Source: a virus | Virus record (IMG/VR): IMGVR_UViG_3300042384_001260 | Coordinates: 1 to 33,051 of that record | Direction: 5' to 3' (one strand) | DNA: 33,051 bases | Shown here: positions 6,652-14,575 of the stretch, one piece after another | Layout of the letters: each line of letters opens with the position of its first letter | How positions within the stretch are numbered: position 1 is the stretch's first letter | Program-made: the position numbers and the translations under genes | Notes under the pieces: model-generated | The model's database searches: none | What the model was told of the DNA's origin: nothing | Seen by the model: the letters and a program-made list of their open reading frames with translations, nothing else

Positions 6652-7364
6652 TCAAAAATATCTCGTACTTCTATAGAATGATCAAATCCGCATTTATTAC
6701 ATTTAATACCTAATTTTTTAACGATTTTTGGTTCATTTGCAAAAAATTCTTCTATTTTTACATATTTTTCTGGAGGTAATTCTCCAATCCAATCAACAAT
6801 ATTTTGTAATGGAACATCTTTTGCGCTATAAGCTGAATTATCGTCATAAATAAATTCAACGTTTTTAGCAATTATTTCAAGAATTTGCTGCGGAGTAGGT
6901 AATGCATCACCAATAGCATCTTTTTCAAATCTTTGATAACGTAATTTTAATCCAACTTTATCTGTTACTTCAATAATAGGAGAAATATCTGGTTTAATTA
7001 TTTCCAATGCAGTCAAAAGATTTAATTCGTGTTCCATAATATTATTACATTTTTTATCTTCTTCTGTTATATTTTCGCATCTATATTTTAATTCAATGAT
7101 TTCAGATTCAGATCTTGCTCGTAATTGATAAAATAAAAATTCAACATCATTTAATGGTAAATCAGCAACTTCTGTTGAATCAACACAACAATTTTGTGCT
7201 ATTTGAATTATCGCATCAACTAATGAATTATTATCTCCTGATTCTTTAGCCATGGCTAGAATCTTTTGTTCTTTTACGTTGTAAGGTCTATATTTTACAG
7301 TTAATTCTGATATTGGTAATTTAACTGTATATGTTGGCATATCAATTTTTGGTAACAAACTCAT
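6639..7364 (-). CDS. gp26: gp26-like baseplate hub / tape-measure chaperone
   Basis: The 241-aa protein matches the T4 gp26 family (T4 base plate protein, 208 aa in T4), needed for hub assembly and thought to chaperone the tape measure. The N-terminus (LPISELTVKYRPYNVKEQKIL, then SLVDAIIQIAQNC) is characteristic. Two cysteine pairs, C96/C106 and CNKC at 222-225, could bind one zinc ion. The gene ends GAT TTT TTT ATT TAA, a slippery run leading into the gp51-like frame, so two products are likely: the 241-aa protein and a longer fusion. It lies 17 bases downstream of gp54 in the same leftward operon. Confidence 0.82.
   Translation of the reverse strand: MSLLPKIDMPTYTVKLPISELTVKYRPYNVKEQKILAMAKESGDNNSLVDAIIQIAQNCCVDSTEVADLPLNDVEFLFYQLRARSESEIIELKYRCENITEEDKKCNNIMEHELNLLTALEIIKPDISPIIEVTDKVGLKLRYQRFEKDAIGDALPTPQQILEIIAKNVEFIYDDNSAYSAKDVPLQNIVDWIGELPPEKYVKIEEFFANEPKIVKKLGIKCNKCGFDHSIEVRDIFDFFI
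6645..6651 (-). promoter_or_regulatory. Putative -1 programmed ribosomal frameshift site (T7 run)
   Basis: On the minus strand the seven T's read T TTT TTT in the gp26 frame, two phenylalanine codons able to re-pair one base back. In the -1 frame a TGA ends immediately before the run; in the gp26 frame a TAA ends four bases after it. The switch must therefore occur within this small interval. The +1 frame closes within eight codons, so only -1 gives a product. Confidence 0.65.
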
Positions 7365-7381
7365 ATTTTATTAATCCTATT

Positions 7382-8251
7382 TTATCTTAATCCAGATGAT
7401 ATTGTAAAGTTCGACAACCCAAGATTAGGCAATGTCGATGTCGCAGCTACAGGATTTCCACTTTTGAAAGCTCCTTTTATGCTATTTATTGTTGCAGCAG
7501 TTTGAATTGCTGTTCCTAATAATTCTCCTAATGGACCTCGCGAATAGTTCCCAGTTCCTTCTACTGATAAGAAATTGTATGAATATTCTGTGTATGCAAA
7601 TGTAACATTTAATGATTGGGCTTCATTTTGAGCTGACCAAGATAATGGTACTTGATTTATTGATACGGGAAATGCATCATATAATGTTACTTCTACCAAT
7701 GGATCTCCAGTAATAGCAAAATGTGTAATTTTTACTGTCCCAACATAATCTGCTTTGTATTGTACATTATATGTTGTTTCTTGTACTTTTTTACCTCTAT
7801 AATTTATAGTTTCTGCTCTTCCTGTTATAAAAGAAATCCATTTTTGAAAAAATTTTCTAGTAATTTCTACTCCAGATCCTCTTGTATAGAATGCTAATGT
7901 AATATCGTTATATCCAGTCATAACTGAAAATTTTTCAGTAACTCCATATATTTTCTGTGTTACTGTTGCAGTAGATTCTCCAGGTAATTCTGCAGAATGA
8001 CATAAAAATGATAAACTTTTTTCTGATGAACTGCCTCCCGATATAGTAAAATTTCCAGAAGATTGATCGGGGGGTATTTGTGAAAATATTTCAACTTTAA
8101 AATATGCAGTTCTACCAACATCATATTTTCTTAATTCAGCTATTCCTTCTGCCATATTATTTTTTGTTGCTGGACCCGACCCATTCATTAAAGTATTAAA
8201 ACCGCTTTTAATACTTCCGGCTGTATCTGATAGTGTATCGAAAAATGACAT
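7382..8251 (-). CDS. gp54: Baseplate tail tube initiator gp54
   Basis: The 289-aa protein matches the gp54 family (T4, 320 aa), which sits on the hub with gp48 and nucleates polymerisation of the gp19 tail tube. It shares the tube-protein-like fold: LSFLCHSAELPGESTATV, then KIYGVTEKFSVMTGYNDITL, a helix RKFFQKWISFITGR, and the C-terminal QVPLSWSAQNEAQSLNVTF segment. Its position beside gp26 and close to gp48 suits this role. It is 12 bases downstream of the 210-aa gene and part of the same leftward operon. Confidence 0.85.
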   Translation of the reverse strand: MSFFDTLSDTAGSIKSGFNTLMNGSGPATKNNMAEGIAELRKYDVGRTAYFKVEIFSQIPPDQSSGNFTISGGSSSEKSLSFLCHSAELPGESTATVTQKIYGVTEKFSVMTGYNDITLAFYTRGSGVEITRKFFQKWISFITGRAETINYRGKKVQETTYNVQYKADYVGTVKITHFAITGDPLVEVTLYDAFPVSINQVPLSWSAQNEAQSLNVTFAYTEYSYNFLSVEGTGNYSRGPLGELLGTAIQTAATINSIKGAFKSGNPVAATSTLPNLGLSNFTISSGLR

Positions 8252-8263
8252 TATTGTTTTCCT

Positions 8264-8896
8264 CTAAAGTGTCATATCTTGTGTAGCCATAGATTCTTTC
8301 CATACATATTGTTTTGATTTTTTCATAAATGATTCAATTGGAAGAGAAGCTGCGAACCCCCAATCTTCAGGGGGAATTAATTTTATTTCTGATCTAATAT
8401 TAGATTTTAAATATTGTTTAAAGCAAGGTTCAAAAAATGCAAATTCTTGAACTCCTTTTAGATTTTCGTATTTAATGTTTAATCTATCTAATTGTCCATC
8501 TTTAGTAACTGATTTTTGCATTAAATTGCTCAACAAAATTAATCTTGGTTCTGGTGGTAAATAATGTAAATTTAATCCAGTAAATCCGCCTTGATGTATT
8601 CCTGTTAAAAAAATTAATGGAAATGTATCGTAATATGGTAAACTTTTTCTTCCTTTTGGATCATAATGAAACAAATACATTTTACCAACTTCGAACATAT
8701 TAGTTTTATTAGCGCCAGGAGCCAATAAATCTTTTTGTTTTGGAATATGTTCTGATTTTTCTTTTGATCCTATACTTTGTAAAGATTTTATTTCATTTTT
8801 AAACCACGTTATTGCTTCAGTAACATTTCTTAACGTAAATTTAAAATGAAATTTTGAATCTAAAGGTTCAGCTGGTCCAGGTTGCATATTATTCAT
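8264..8896 (-). CDS. Conserved T4-like structural protein of uncertain role
   Basis: This 210-aa protein carries MYLFHYDPKGRKSLPYYD, FPLIFLTGIHQGGFTGLNLHYLPP and a C-terminal KSKQYVWKESM. I recall the pattern YDPK-LPYYD-FPL-GxNLHYLPP from many T4-like and larger myoviruses. Its ATG directly follows the gp4 stop (TAAATG), and gp54 follows 12 bases later. In T4 the gene next to gp4 is gp2, the DNA end protector, so gp2-like is one candidate; a baseplate or neck component is another. I cannot decide from sequence alone. There is no signal peptide or membrane segment. Confidence 0.7.
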   Translation of the reverse strand: MNNMQPGPAEPLDSKFHFKFTLRNVTEAITWFKNEIKSLQSIGSKEKSEHIPKQKDLLAPGANKTNMFEVGKMYLFHYDPKGRKSLPYYDTFPLIFLTGIHQGGFTGLNLHYLPPEPRLILLSNLMQKSVTKDGQLDRLNIKYENLKGVQEFAFFEPCFKQYLKSNIRSEIKLIPPEDWGFAASLPIESFMKKSKQYVWKESMATQDMTL

Positions 8897-9340
8897 TTAT
8901 AACCCTAAATCCTTTTCTGTTAATACTTTGAATTCCCATTTTCTATCCATACAATATTCTCTTGCTGCTTTCCATTTAGCTTGATTTATTGCATAGGTGC
9001 AAACTTCTGTTATATACTGTTTAGTTATTCGTTTTTTAACTTCTGGAGCATTTGCTTGATATTCCGGTTTAATCTCTAATAAATATGTCTTAATTCTACC
9101 ATCAGCTCCTTTTACTTTTGCCCAAACATCTGGAAAATATCTATGTAGCTTATTATCTACTGGAGATTTATATGGAATAACGCATTCTTCTGATGCCCAT
9201 TCCAACACTGATGGGTTATCGTCCATCCATTTAAATACTCGCAATTCCCATGAAGATCTAGATATTATATTATCCCAATCCCCTTTATATTTTGCTTTGT
9301 TCTTTGGAACCCATTTCCTTGGTTTAGGATATCTACTCAT
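8897..9340 (-). CDS. gp4: Head completion protein gp4 (nuclease fold)
   Basis: The 147-aa protein matches T4 gp4 (also called gp50/65, about 150 aa), which acts at head completion before the tail joins. The family signature is clear: PKPRKWVPKNKAKYKGDWDN followed by SRSSWELRVFKWMD. The fold belongs to the PD-(D/E)XK/TnsA-N-like nucleases, and here the motif is intact: E32, P70-D71 in YFPDVW, and E89-I-K91 in LLEIKP. It is the first gene of the leftward block and is divergent from gp48 across a 73-base gap. Confidence 0.88.
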   Translation of the reverse strand: MSRYPKPRKWVPKNKAKYKGDWDNIISRSSWELRVFKWMDDNPSVLEWASEECVIPYKSPVDNKLHRYFPDVWAKVKGADGRIKTYLLEIKPEYQANAPEVKKRITKQYITEVCTYAINQAKWKAAREYCMDRKWEFKVLTEKDLGL

Positions 9341-9370
9341 AAAATAATCAAAAAAGTTTATAAAATAACA

Positions 9371-9378
9371 TATAAATA
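9371..9378 (+). promoter_or_regulatory. T4-type late promoter for the gp48 operon
   Basis: TATAAATA matches the T4 late promoter consensus exactly. It lies in the only divergent gap of the window, 36 bases before the gp48 ATG. It would be read by polymerase carrying gp55, gp33 and the clamp, consistent with gp33 being encoded here. Confidence 0.75.
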
Positions 9379-9413
9379 GTATTTAGTTAATCCAACAAAA
9401 AAGAAATAAAAAT

Positions 9414-10796
9414 ATGTCAGTAGATCCTAATTCGCCGTTAAAAGCTCTATATGCTAGTAAAAATGATATGCCTGTATTATCATATCCAAATTCATTGGGT
9501 AGTTCAAGGCAAGGGCATTTCATTACATTTTCTGTGTTGATACCAACAAAATCAACATACCAAGAAACTGGGATTGTTTCTTCTAAAGGAGCAGATTATA
9601 TATCTTCTGGGCATTTTGATGCTCTAGCTAATATACAAAAAGTCGCAAATCAAGCATCTTCAGCCGTATCATCTGTTACTGATACAATAGGAGCAGTTGC
9701 TGGTGTAGCTAATAAAGCTCTTAGTACAGCAAATCAACTTGCGGGAACAGCTGCTTCTGTAGTTGGCGTTGTATCTGGAGCAAAAAGTATTATTACTGGA
9801 GGTTTTTCTGCTGGTTCCCCATTAACCGCGTTATCTGGAGTTGTTGGTGGGATAAATGGATTATCTTCAATTGCATCAACAGCAAGTTCAATTCCTGGAG
9901 TTTCTAGTTTCTTAAAAGATCCAATGGGGTCTGCAACTTCTGCTTTTAATTCTATAAAAGATTTTTTAAATGACCCTGCAAAAGCATTTAGTTCAGCAAG
10001 TTCAACCCAACAAGGAAAAGATCAAACTAATGGTCCAGTTTTTAAACCATCATCTGTTAAACCTAGTGGGTATATAAATTTATACATGCCGGATACCGTT
10101 TCTATGAGTCAGCATGCCGCATATAATGATTTAAAAATGACTGATGCATTAGGTATGACTGGAGGGGTTGCAGAAGGAATGAAGGAAGCCGAAGGAATAA
10201 AGAATAGTGCTGCTTCATTATATGATTCATTTAAAAACCAAAAAAACGGTTTAATGTCATCAGATACAATAAAAACAATAAAAGAAAATGATTATAAGCC
10301 TCTTATGTTAGAAGGAGCTGGGCAAGCAGCAGGTGCGCTTGGTATTGTAAACGATGGAGCTGCTGTTGGAAAATATCTTTTAAGTAAAGCTGGATATGCA
10401 ATCAACCCTCAATTTGAAGTTGTTTTTTCGGCAATGGATATGAGAACATTTCAATTTGACTTTACGTTTACACCAAAAAGCCCAAATGAAGCTGAAACAG
10501 TTAGAGAAATCATAAAATTGTTTAGAAAACACGCTGCTCCTAATTTGTATGGTGGATATGAAGGTAGATATTTTGACGTTCCTTCAGTATTTCAAATTGA
10601 ATATATGCACCTAGAAAAAAGAAATGAAAATTTACATAAATTTGCTCCTTGTGTATTAACAAGTATTGTTGTTGATTATGCACCAGAAGTTGGTTGGGTT
10701 ACATATAATGATGGTATGCCAGTTAAAACTCGATTGACGTTGATGTTTAAAGAAACTGAAATTTTAACAAGAGATAAAATAGATCAAGGATATTGA
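9414..10796 (+). CDS. gp48: Baseplate tail tube cap gp48
   Basis: The 460-aa protein matches gp48 (T4, 364 aa), which with gp54 forms the platform between hub and tail tube. The tube-like C-terminal half is diagnostic: AINPQFEVVFSAMDMRTFQF, then DFTFTPKSPNEAETVREIIKLF and EVGWVTYNDGMPVKTRLTLM. Residues about 60-180 form an unusual Ala/Gly/Ser/Val-rich helical stretch (VSSVTDTIGAVAGVANKAL and similar) that largely accounts for the extra length. It is the first gene of the rightward baseplate operon. Its stop is followed three bases later by the gp53 ATG. Confidence 0.85.
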   Translation: MSVDPNSPLKALYASKNDMPVLSYPNSLGSSRQGHFITFSVLIPTKSTYQETGIVSSKGADYISSGHFDALANIQKVANQASSAVSSVTDTIGAVAGVANKALSTANQLAGTAASVVGVVSGAKSIITGGFSAGSPLTALSGVVGGINGLSSIASTASSIPGVSSFLKDPMGSATSAFNSIKDFLNDPAKAFSSASSTQQGKDQTNGPVFKPSSVKPSGYINLYMPDTVSMSQHAAYNDLKMTDALGMTGGVAEGMKEAEGIKNSAASLYDSFKNQKNGLMSSDTIKTIKENDYKPLMLEGAGQAAGALGIVNDGAAVGKYLLSKAGYAINPQFEVVFSAMDMRTFQFDFTFTPKSPNEAETVREIIKLFRKHAAPNLYGGYEGRYFDVPSVFQIEYMHLEKRNENLHKFAPCVLTSIVVDYAPEVGWVTYNDGMPVKTRLTLMFKETEILTRDKIDQGY

Positions 10797-10799
10797 TAT

Positions 10800-11804
10800 A
10801 TGTCTTCATTTTTTTCAAAATATCCATTACTTAATATTAATAGTAAAATTGTAACTGATATTGTTACAAGAATAGCAATTAGACAAAAATATTCAAATAA
10901 ATTGTCGATGTATTATCCATATGATATGCAAGAAGGGGATACTCCAGAAATTATTGCAGCAAAATATTATGGAGATCCTGAGCGTCATTGGATTGTAATG
11001 TTAGCCAATGATACAATTAATCCGTTTTTTGATTATTCTTTAGATTATCCGGTATTTTCAAAATATCTTATGGATAAGTATAAAAATGAAGGAAATAGCA
11101 CAAAACAATGGAAAGAAGGTAATTGGAGAGGTGAATGGGATGCAACTGATATAGATATTGTTGCTGAATACAATGTAAATAATATTATCGTTACAAGTAA
11201 TACAGCATTTATATGCGCAAATACGCACAAACCTGCGCGAATTGGAACGTTTAAAGATGCGTTAGCTAAAAAATATTGGAATAGAATTTATGATGGGGCT
11301 TATTGGAAAGGGGATTGGCAAAATAATATACAATACAATACAGATGATGTTACAACGTATAATGGGATAATTTATATTTGTAAACAAAATAATACATCAA
11401 ATTCTATTAATGGAATAACTATTTCTAATGCAGATTATTGGAAAACTTACACTAATGGCTTGGAATATACGTTAGTTACAAGAAATAAAGATCCATTTGG
11501 ATATAGAGCAACTATTACTACAACTGATGTTCTATCCGGAAAAGAATCTATAGAAACAATTTATATTGATGAAAAAGCTTATAACGGCGGAGAAAATGGA
11601 TATGACTATCCTATATTTAATTACGCATCACAACCAACGCAATCAGAAAATATTGAGATCTCAATTACAAAAGATAAATTATCTATTTACGATTATGAAC
11701 TTGAACAAAATGAAAATAAACGCACAATTAATTTAATTAGAAGAGAATATGTACCGCAAATTGAACAAGAATTAAAAGTTTTAATGAGAACATATTATGG
11801 CTGA
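10800..11804 (+). CDS. gp53: Baseplate wedge gp53 with inserted carbohydrate-binding-like modules
   Basis: The 334-aa protein is an enlarged gp53 (T4, 196 aa), the clamp joining wedge and hub. The N-terminus has the LysM-like gp53 core (YDMQEGDTPEIIAAKYYGDP, then HWIVMLANDTINPFFDY), and the C-terminus has the usual LSIYDYELEQNENKRTINLI and REYVPQIEQELKVLM. Between them lie two modules resembling CBM5/12 chitin-binding folds: about 106-162 (GNWRGEW to KKYW) and about 165-217 (YWKGDWQNNIQYNTDDVT, YNGIIYIC, ADYW). The insertion may decorate the baseplate surface with a sugar-binding domain. The stop overlaps the next gene by eight bases. Confidence 0.85.
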   Translation: MSSFFSKYPLLNINSKIVTDIVTRIAIRQKYSNKLSMYYPYDMQEGDTPEIIAAKYYGDPERHWIVMLANDTINPFFDYSLDYPVFSKYLMDKYKNEGNSTKQWKEGNWRGEWDATDIDIVAEYNVNNIIVTSNTAFICANTHKPARIGTFKDALAKKYWNRIYDGAYWKGDWQNNIQYNTDDVTTYNGIIYICKQNNTSNSINGITISNADYWKTYTNGLEYTLVTRNKDPFGYRATITTTDVLSGKESIETIYIDEKAYNGGENGYDYPIFNYASQPTQSENIEISITKDKLSIYDYELEQNENKRTINLIRREYVPQIEQELKVLMRTYYG

Positions 11805-13152
11805 TGGATTATTACATATACAAGATGTATCAATTGTATCTTGCAAAATTGTTGGCGTTTCTGGACACCCAACTGATGTTTCAGCTATGGTTGTTGAGAT
11901 AAATTATTTTGAGGATATTTTTTCTAATTTTGTTAGTGGAGCATTGGTTATAAATGATTCTGTTGGCCTTATTCAAATGTTTCAATTTCAAGGACAAGAA
12001 GTATTAATTCTTGAAATAGATAAACCTGGACTAGATGATCCATTAAAAAAGACACTTAGAATTTACAAACATAGCGGAAGATCTCAAACAAAAACTTCAA
12101 ATGAAAATTATATCATACATTTTTGTTCAGAGGAAGCGTATTTAAATGAACAATACAAAATATCTAAGTCATATAAAAATATGATAATTGCGGATATTGT
12201 TCATGGTATTTTAGAAAATGATTTAAAAATTAATCCGGACCTTTTAATAAATTTTGATAAAACTTCTGGAGTTCATGATATTTTAGTTCCAAATTTAAAA
12301 CCATTTCAAGCAATAAACTGGTTAACAACATTTGCACAAGCTGATCAAGATAAAAATGCAGGAGCATTTTTTCTATTCTACGAAGATAAATATGGATTTT
12401 CTTTTAGATCAGTTTTAAATTTGTATAAACAAAAAACTGCAAGAAAATACAAATACGAAGAAAAGAATTTGAAATCAACACAAAATGATTTAATTTCTGA
12501 CGTCAATAAAGAATTCGTAAATGTTATTGCGTTTGAACATATAAGCGCATTTGATTCTATTTCTGCAGTTAAACAAGGAACGATGGCAAGTAAGACAATA
12601 ACAATCGATCCATTAAGGTTGAAATTTGGAGAAAATGCTCATGATTATAATGAATATACCAAAAACGTCCAATCATTAGACTATGCCTCTCTTCCTAATT
12701 CAGCAGAAAATAGAATGGGAGATACAATGAATAAAACTACAGGAGCTGTTAAATTTGTAATATCAACTTCTGGCCAAAGCGAAAATAAATATATTAAAGA
12801 TAAAGAAGTTCCAGTTAACGAGTTTTCTCCAGAGAAAACTACTTCAGTTAGATCTTCGCAGTTATCTCTTATGTGGTCTAATAGAATAAAAATTATTATT
12901 CCTGGAGATATTGGTTTAACTGTTGGTATGATTGTTGATTTTGATAAACCAGAAATAAGCTATAATAATCCACAAAGCAAAGAAAAAACTTCTGATCCAA
13001 TTTATTCAGGAAAATATCTTATTACTGCATTAAGACATATAATAACACAAGAAAATAGATTTACTACGATATTGGAACTATGTAAAGATTCTTATCCTAA
13101 TAAAACATTTAAATATGACAATACTAATCCAGGTTGGAAAGAAGTAAGATAA
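11797..13152 (+). CDS. gp27: gp27-like baseplate hub protein
   Basis: The 451-aa protein resembles the hub protein family of T4 gp27 (391 aa), whose trimer forms the torus at the centre of the baseplate and holds gp5. Supporting stretches are INYFEDIFSNFVSGALVIND near the N-terminus, IIHFCSEEAYLNEQYKISKS, PFQAINWLTTFAQ, and a tube-type C-terminal domain with GKYLITALRHIITQENRF. It overlaps gp53 by eight bases and is followed one base later by gp5, its structural partner. Assignment rests on fold-like motifs and context. Confidence 0.78.
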   Translation: MADGLLHIQDVSIVSCKIVGVSGHPTDVSAMVVEINYFEDIFSNFVSGALVINDSVGLIQMFQFQGQEVLILEIDKPGLDDPLKKTLRIYKHSGRSQTKTSNENYIIHFCSEEAYLNEQYKISKSYKNMIIADIVHGILENDLKINPDLLINFDKTSGVHDILVPNLKPFQAINWLTTFAQADQDKNAGAFFLFYEDKYGFSFRSVLNLYKQKTARKYKYEEKNLKSTQNDLISDVNKEFVNVIAFEHISAFDSISAVKQGTMASKTITIDPLRLKFGENAHDYNEYTKNVQSLDYASLPNSAENRMGDTMNKTTGAVKFVISTSGQSENKYIKDKEVPVNEFSPEKTTSVRSSQLSLMWSNRIKIIIPGDIGLTVGMIVDFDKPEISYNNPQSKEKTSDPIYSGKYLITALRHIITQENRFTTILELCKDSYPNKTFKYDNTNPGWKEVR

Positions 13153-13153
13153 T

Positions 13154-14140
13154 ATGAGTAATAATAGAAGAGGAAATTTCATAGGCCATAATGGATTCGT
13201 TTGGTGGATCGGCGTTATCGAAGATAGAATGGATCCATTAAATCTTGGTCGGTGTAGAGTAAGAATACAAGGATTACACGAAGGAACAAAAGCGCAAGTT
13301 CCAACAAATACATTACCTTGGGCGCAACCATTATTTTCTATTAATGGGTCAACGTCTACTCCTTCTACGCTACAAGAAGGGGATTTTGTAATGGGTTTTT
13401 TTATGGATGGCGCATCAAGCCAATATCCAATAATTATGGGTATGTTTCATGGAATACCAGAAGATAGCCCTGACAGAGAAAAAGGTTTTAATGACCCAAG
13501 AACTGACGAACAATTAAAAGCTGCTCCGAGAAAACCGCAGACAATTGATTATTCAACTAAAGGTGGCGCAAAAATTACTGAGCACCCAGCAGCAAATACT
13601 TATCCAAATAGACTTGACCAACCTACTACAAGTAGACTATCAAGGAATGAAAGTATAGATACAACTATTGTTAAAGCAAAAAATGATTCTGTTAAAAAAG
13701 CTAAAGGACCAAAAGGTGCAACTGCTTGGACTGAACCTAATTCTCCTTATAATACAAAGTATCCATACAATCAAGTTGTAAGCACTGAATCAGGACATTA
13801 TTTCGAGCTTGACGACTCTCCTGGGCATGAACGGATACATTTGTATCATAGAAGCGGAACGTTCTCTGAGACGCATCCAGATGGTTCACAGGTCGAGAAA
13901 ATTGTTAAAGATAGATATACTGTTGTATTAAATAATGATAAAGTATCTATTTCTGGAGATTGCTCAGTTACAATTGAAGGAAGTAATAAAGTTTATATTA
14001 TTGGTAATTGTGATACAACTATTGATGGGAATTATACTATGACGATTAATGGAAATATGACAACAACTGTTGCTGGAACTATAAACCAAACAAGTAGTGG
14101 AGCAACTAATATTAAAGGTTCACCAATAAACTTAAACTAA
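13154..14140 (+). CDS. gp5: Baseplate central spike gp5, lacking the lysozyme domain
   Basis: The 328-aa protein has the gp5 OB-fold (about 1-105: GFVWWIGVIEDRMDPLNLGR, RCRVRIQGLH, YPIIMGMFHGIPED) and a C-terminal triple-stranded beta-helix (about 260-328: KVSISGDCSVTIEGSNKVYI, NGNMTTTVAGTINQ). T4 gp5 (575 aa) has a T4-lysozyme-like domain between these parts. Here about 130 residues of unrelated linker fill that space, with no lysozyme motif. The spike can still pierce the outer membrane, but peptidoglycan cutting must come from elsewhere, plausibly the lysozyme domain of the 1056-aa tail protein. It sits between the hub gene and gp25. Confidence 0.88.
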   Translation: MSNNRRGNFIGHNGFVWWIGVIEDRMDPLNLGRCRVRIQGLHEGTKAQVPTNTLPWAQPLFSINGSTSTPSTLQEGDFVMGFFMDGASSQYPIIMGMFHGIPEDSPDREKGFNDPRTDEQLKAAPRKPQTIDYSTKGGAKITEHPAANTYPNRLDQPTTSRLSRNESIDTTIVKAKNDSVKKAKGPKGATAWTEPNSPYNTKYPYNQVVSTESGHYFELDDSPGHERIHLYHRSGTFSETHPDGSQVEKIVKDRYTVVLNNDKVSISGDCSVTIEGSNKVYIIGNCDTTIDGNYTMTINGNMTTTVAGTINQTSSGATNIKGSPINLN

Positions 14141-14141
14141 T

Positions 14142-14546
14142 ATGAAATCTACAGAAATAAAAAATTTTAGCGGATATTCTGATTTGGATATGACATTTCA
14201 ACCACATCCAGCTAAAAAAGATTTAATGCTTTCCACTGGGGAATTAGCTGTTACTAGGGCGTTGAAAAATTTATTATTGACAAATTATTACGAAAAGCCA
14301 TTTCAGCCAAATTATGGGTCAAATCTTCGTAAATTGTTATTTGAACCAATGAGCCCAATTACATCTTCTGCATTAACAAAAGAAATAACTTATGTAATAA
14401 AGAATTTTGATTACAGAGTTACATTAACTTCTGTTAACGTTGAAGCGTTATATGATTATAACTTATACCAAGTAACTATATCATTTTATATTAATAACTT
14501 GGTTCAACCATTTACAGCAGATTTTATTTTATCAAGACTTAGATAA
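14142..14546 (+). CDS. gp25: Baseplate wedge gp25
   Basis: The 134-aa protein has the size of T4 gp25 (132 aa). Gp25 belongs to the GPW/gp25 family and starts sheath assembly on the wedge. It shows the family patterns RALKNLLLTNYYEKPFQPNY, GSNLRKLLFEP and a C-terminal beta segment ending FTADFILSRLR. It starts one base after the gp5 stop. With gp6 and gp53 it forms the core bundle of the wedge. Confidence 0.93.
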   Translation: MKSTEIKNFSGYSDLDMTFQPHPAKKDLMLSTGELAVTRALKNLLLTNYYEKPFQPNYGSNLRKLLFEPMSPITSSALTKEITYVIKNFDYRVTLTSVNVEALYDYNLYQVTISFYINNLVQPFTADFILSRLR

Positions 14547-14549
14547 ATA
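14542..14549 (+). promoter_or_regulatory. Near-consensus late promoter for gp6
   Basis: GATAAATA differs from the T4 late consensus TATAAATA only at the first base. It overlaps the gp25 stop and lies 26 bases before the gp6 ATG, with AGGGGA as ribosome binding site in between. Confidence 0.45.
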
Positions 14550-14575
14550 CTAATAAAAGGATTTAGGGGAAAATA

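Noticed and set aside
9380-9387. ACTAAATA on the minus strand as late promoter for gp4
   Set aside because: It shares only the TAAATA core with the consensus, and in AT-rich DNA that is weak evidence.
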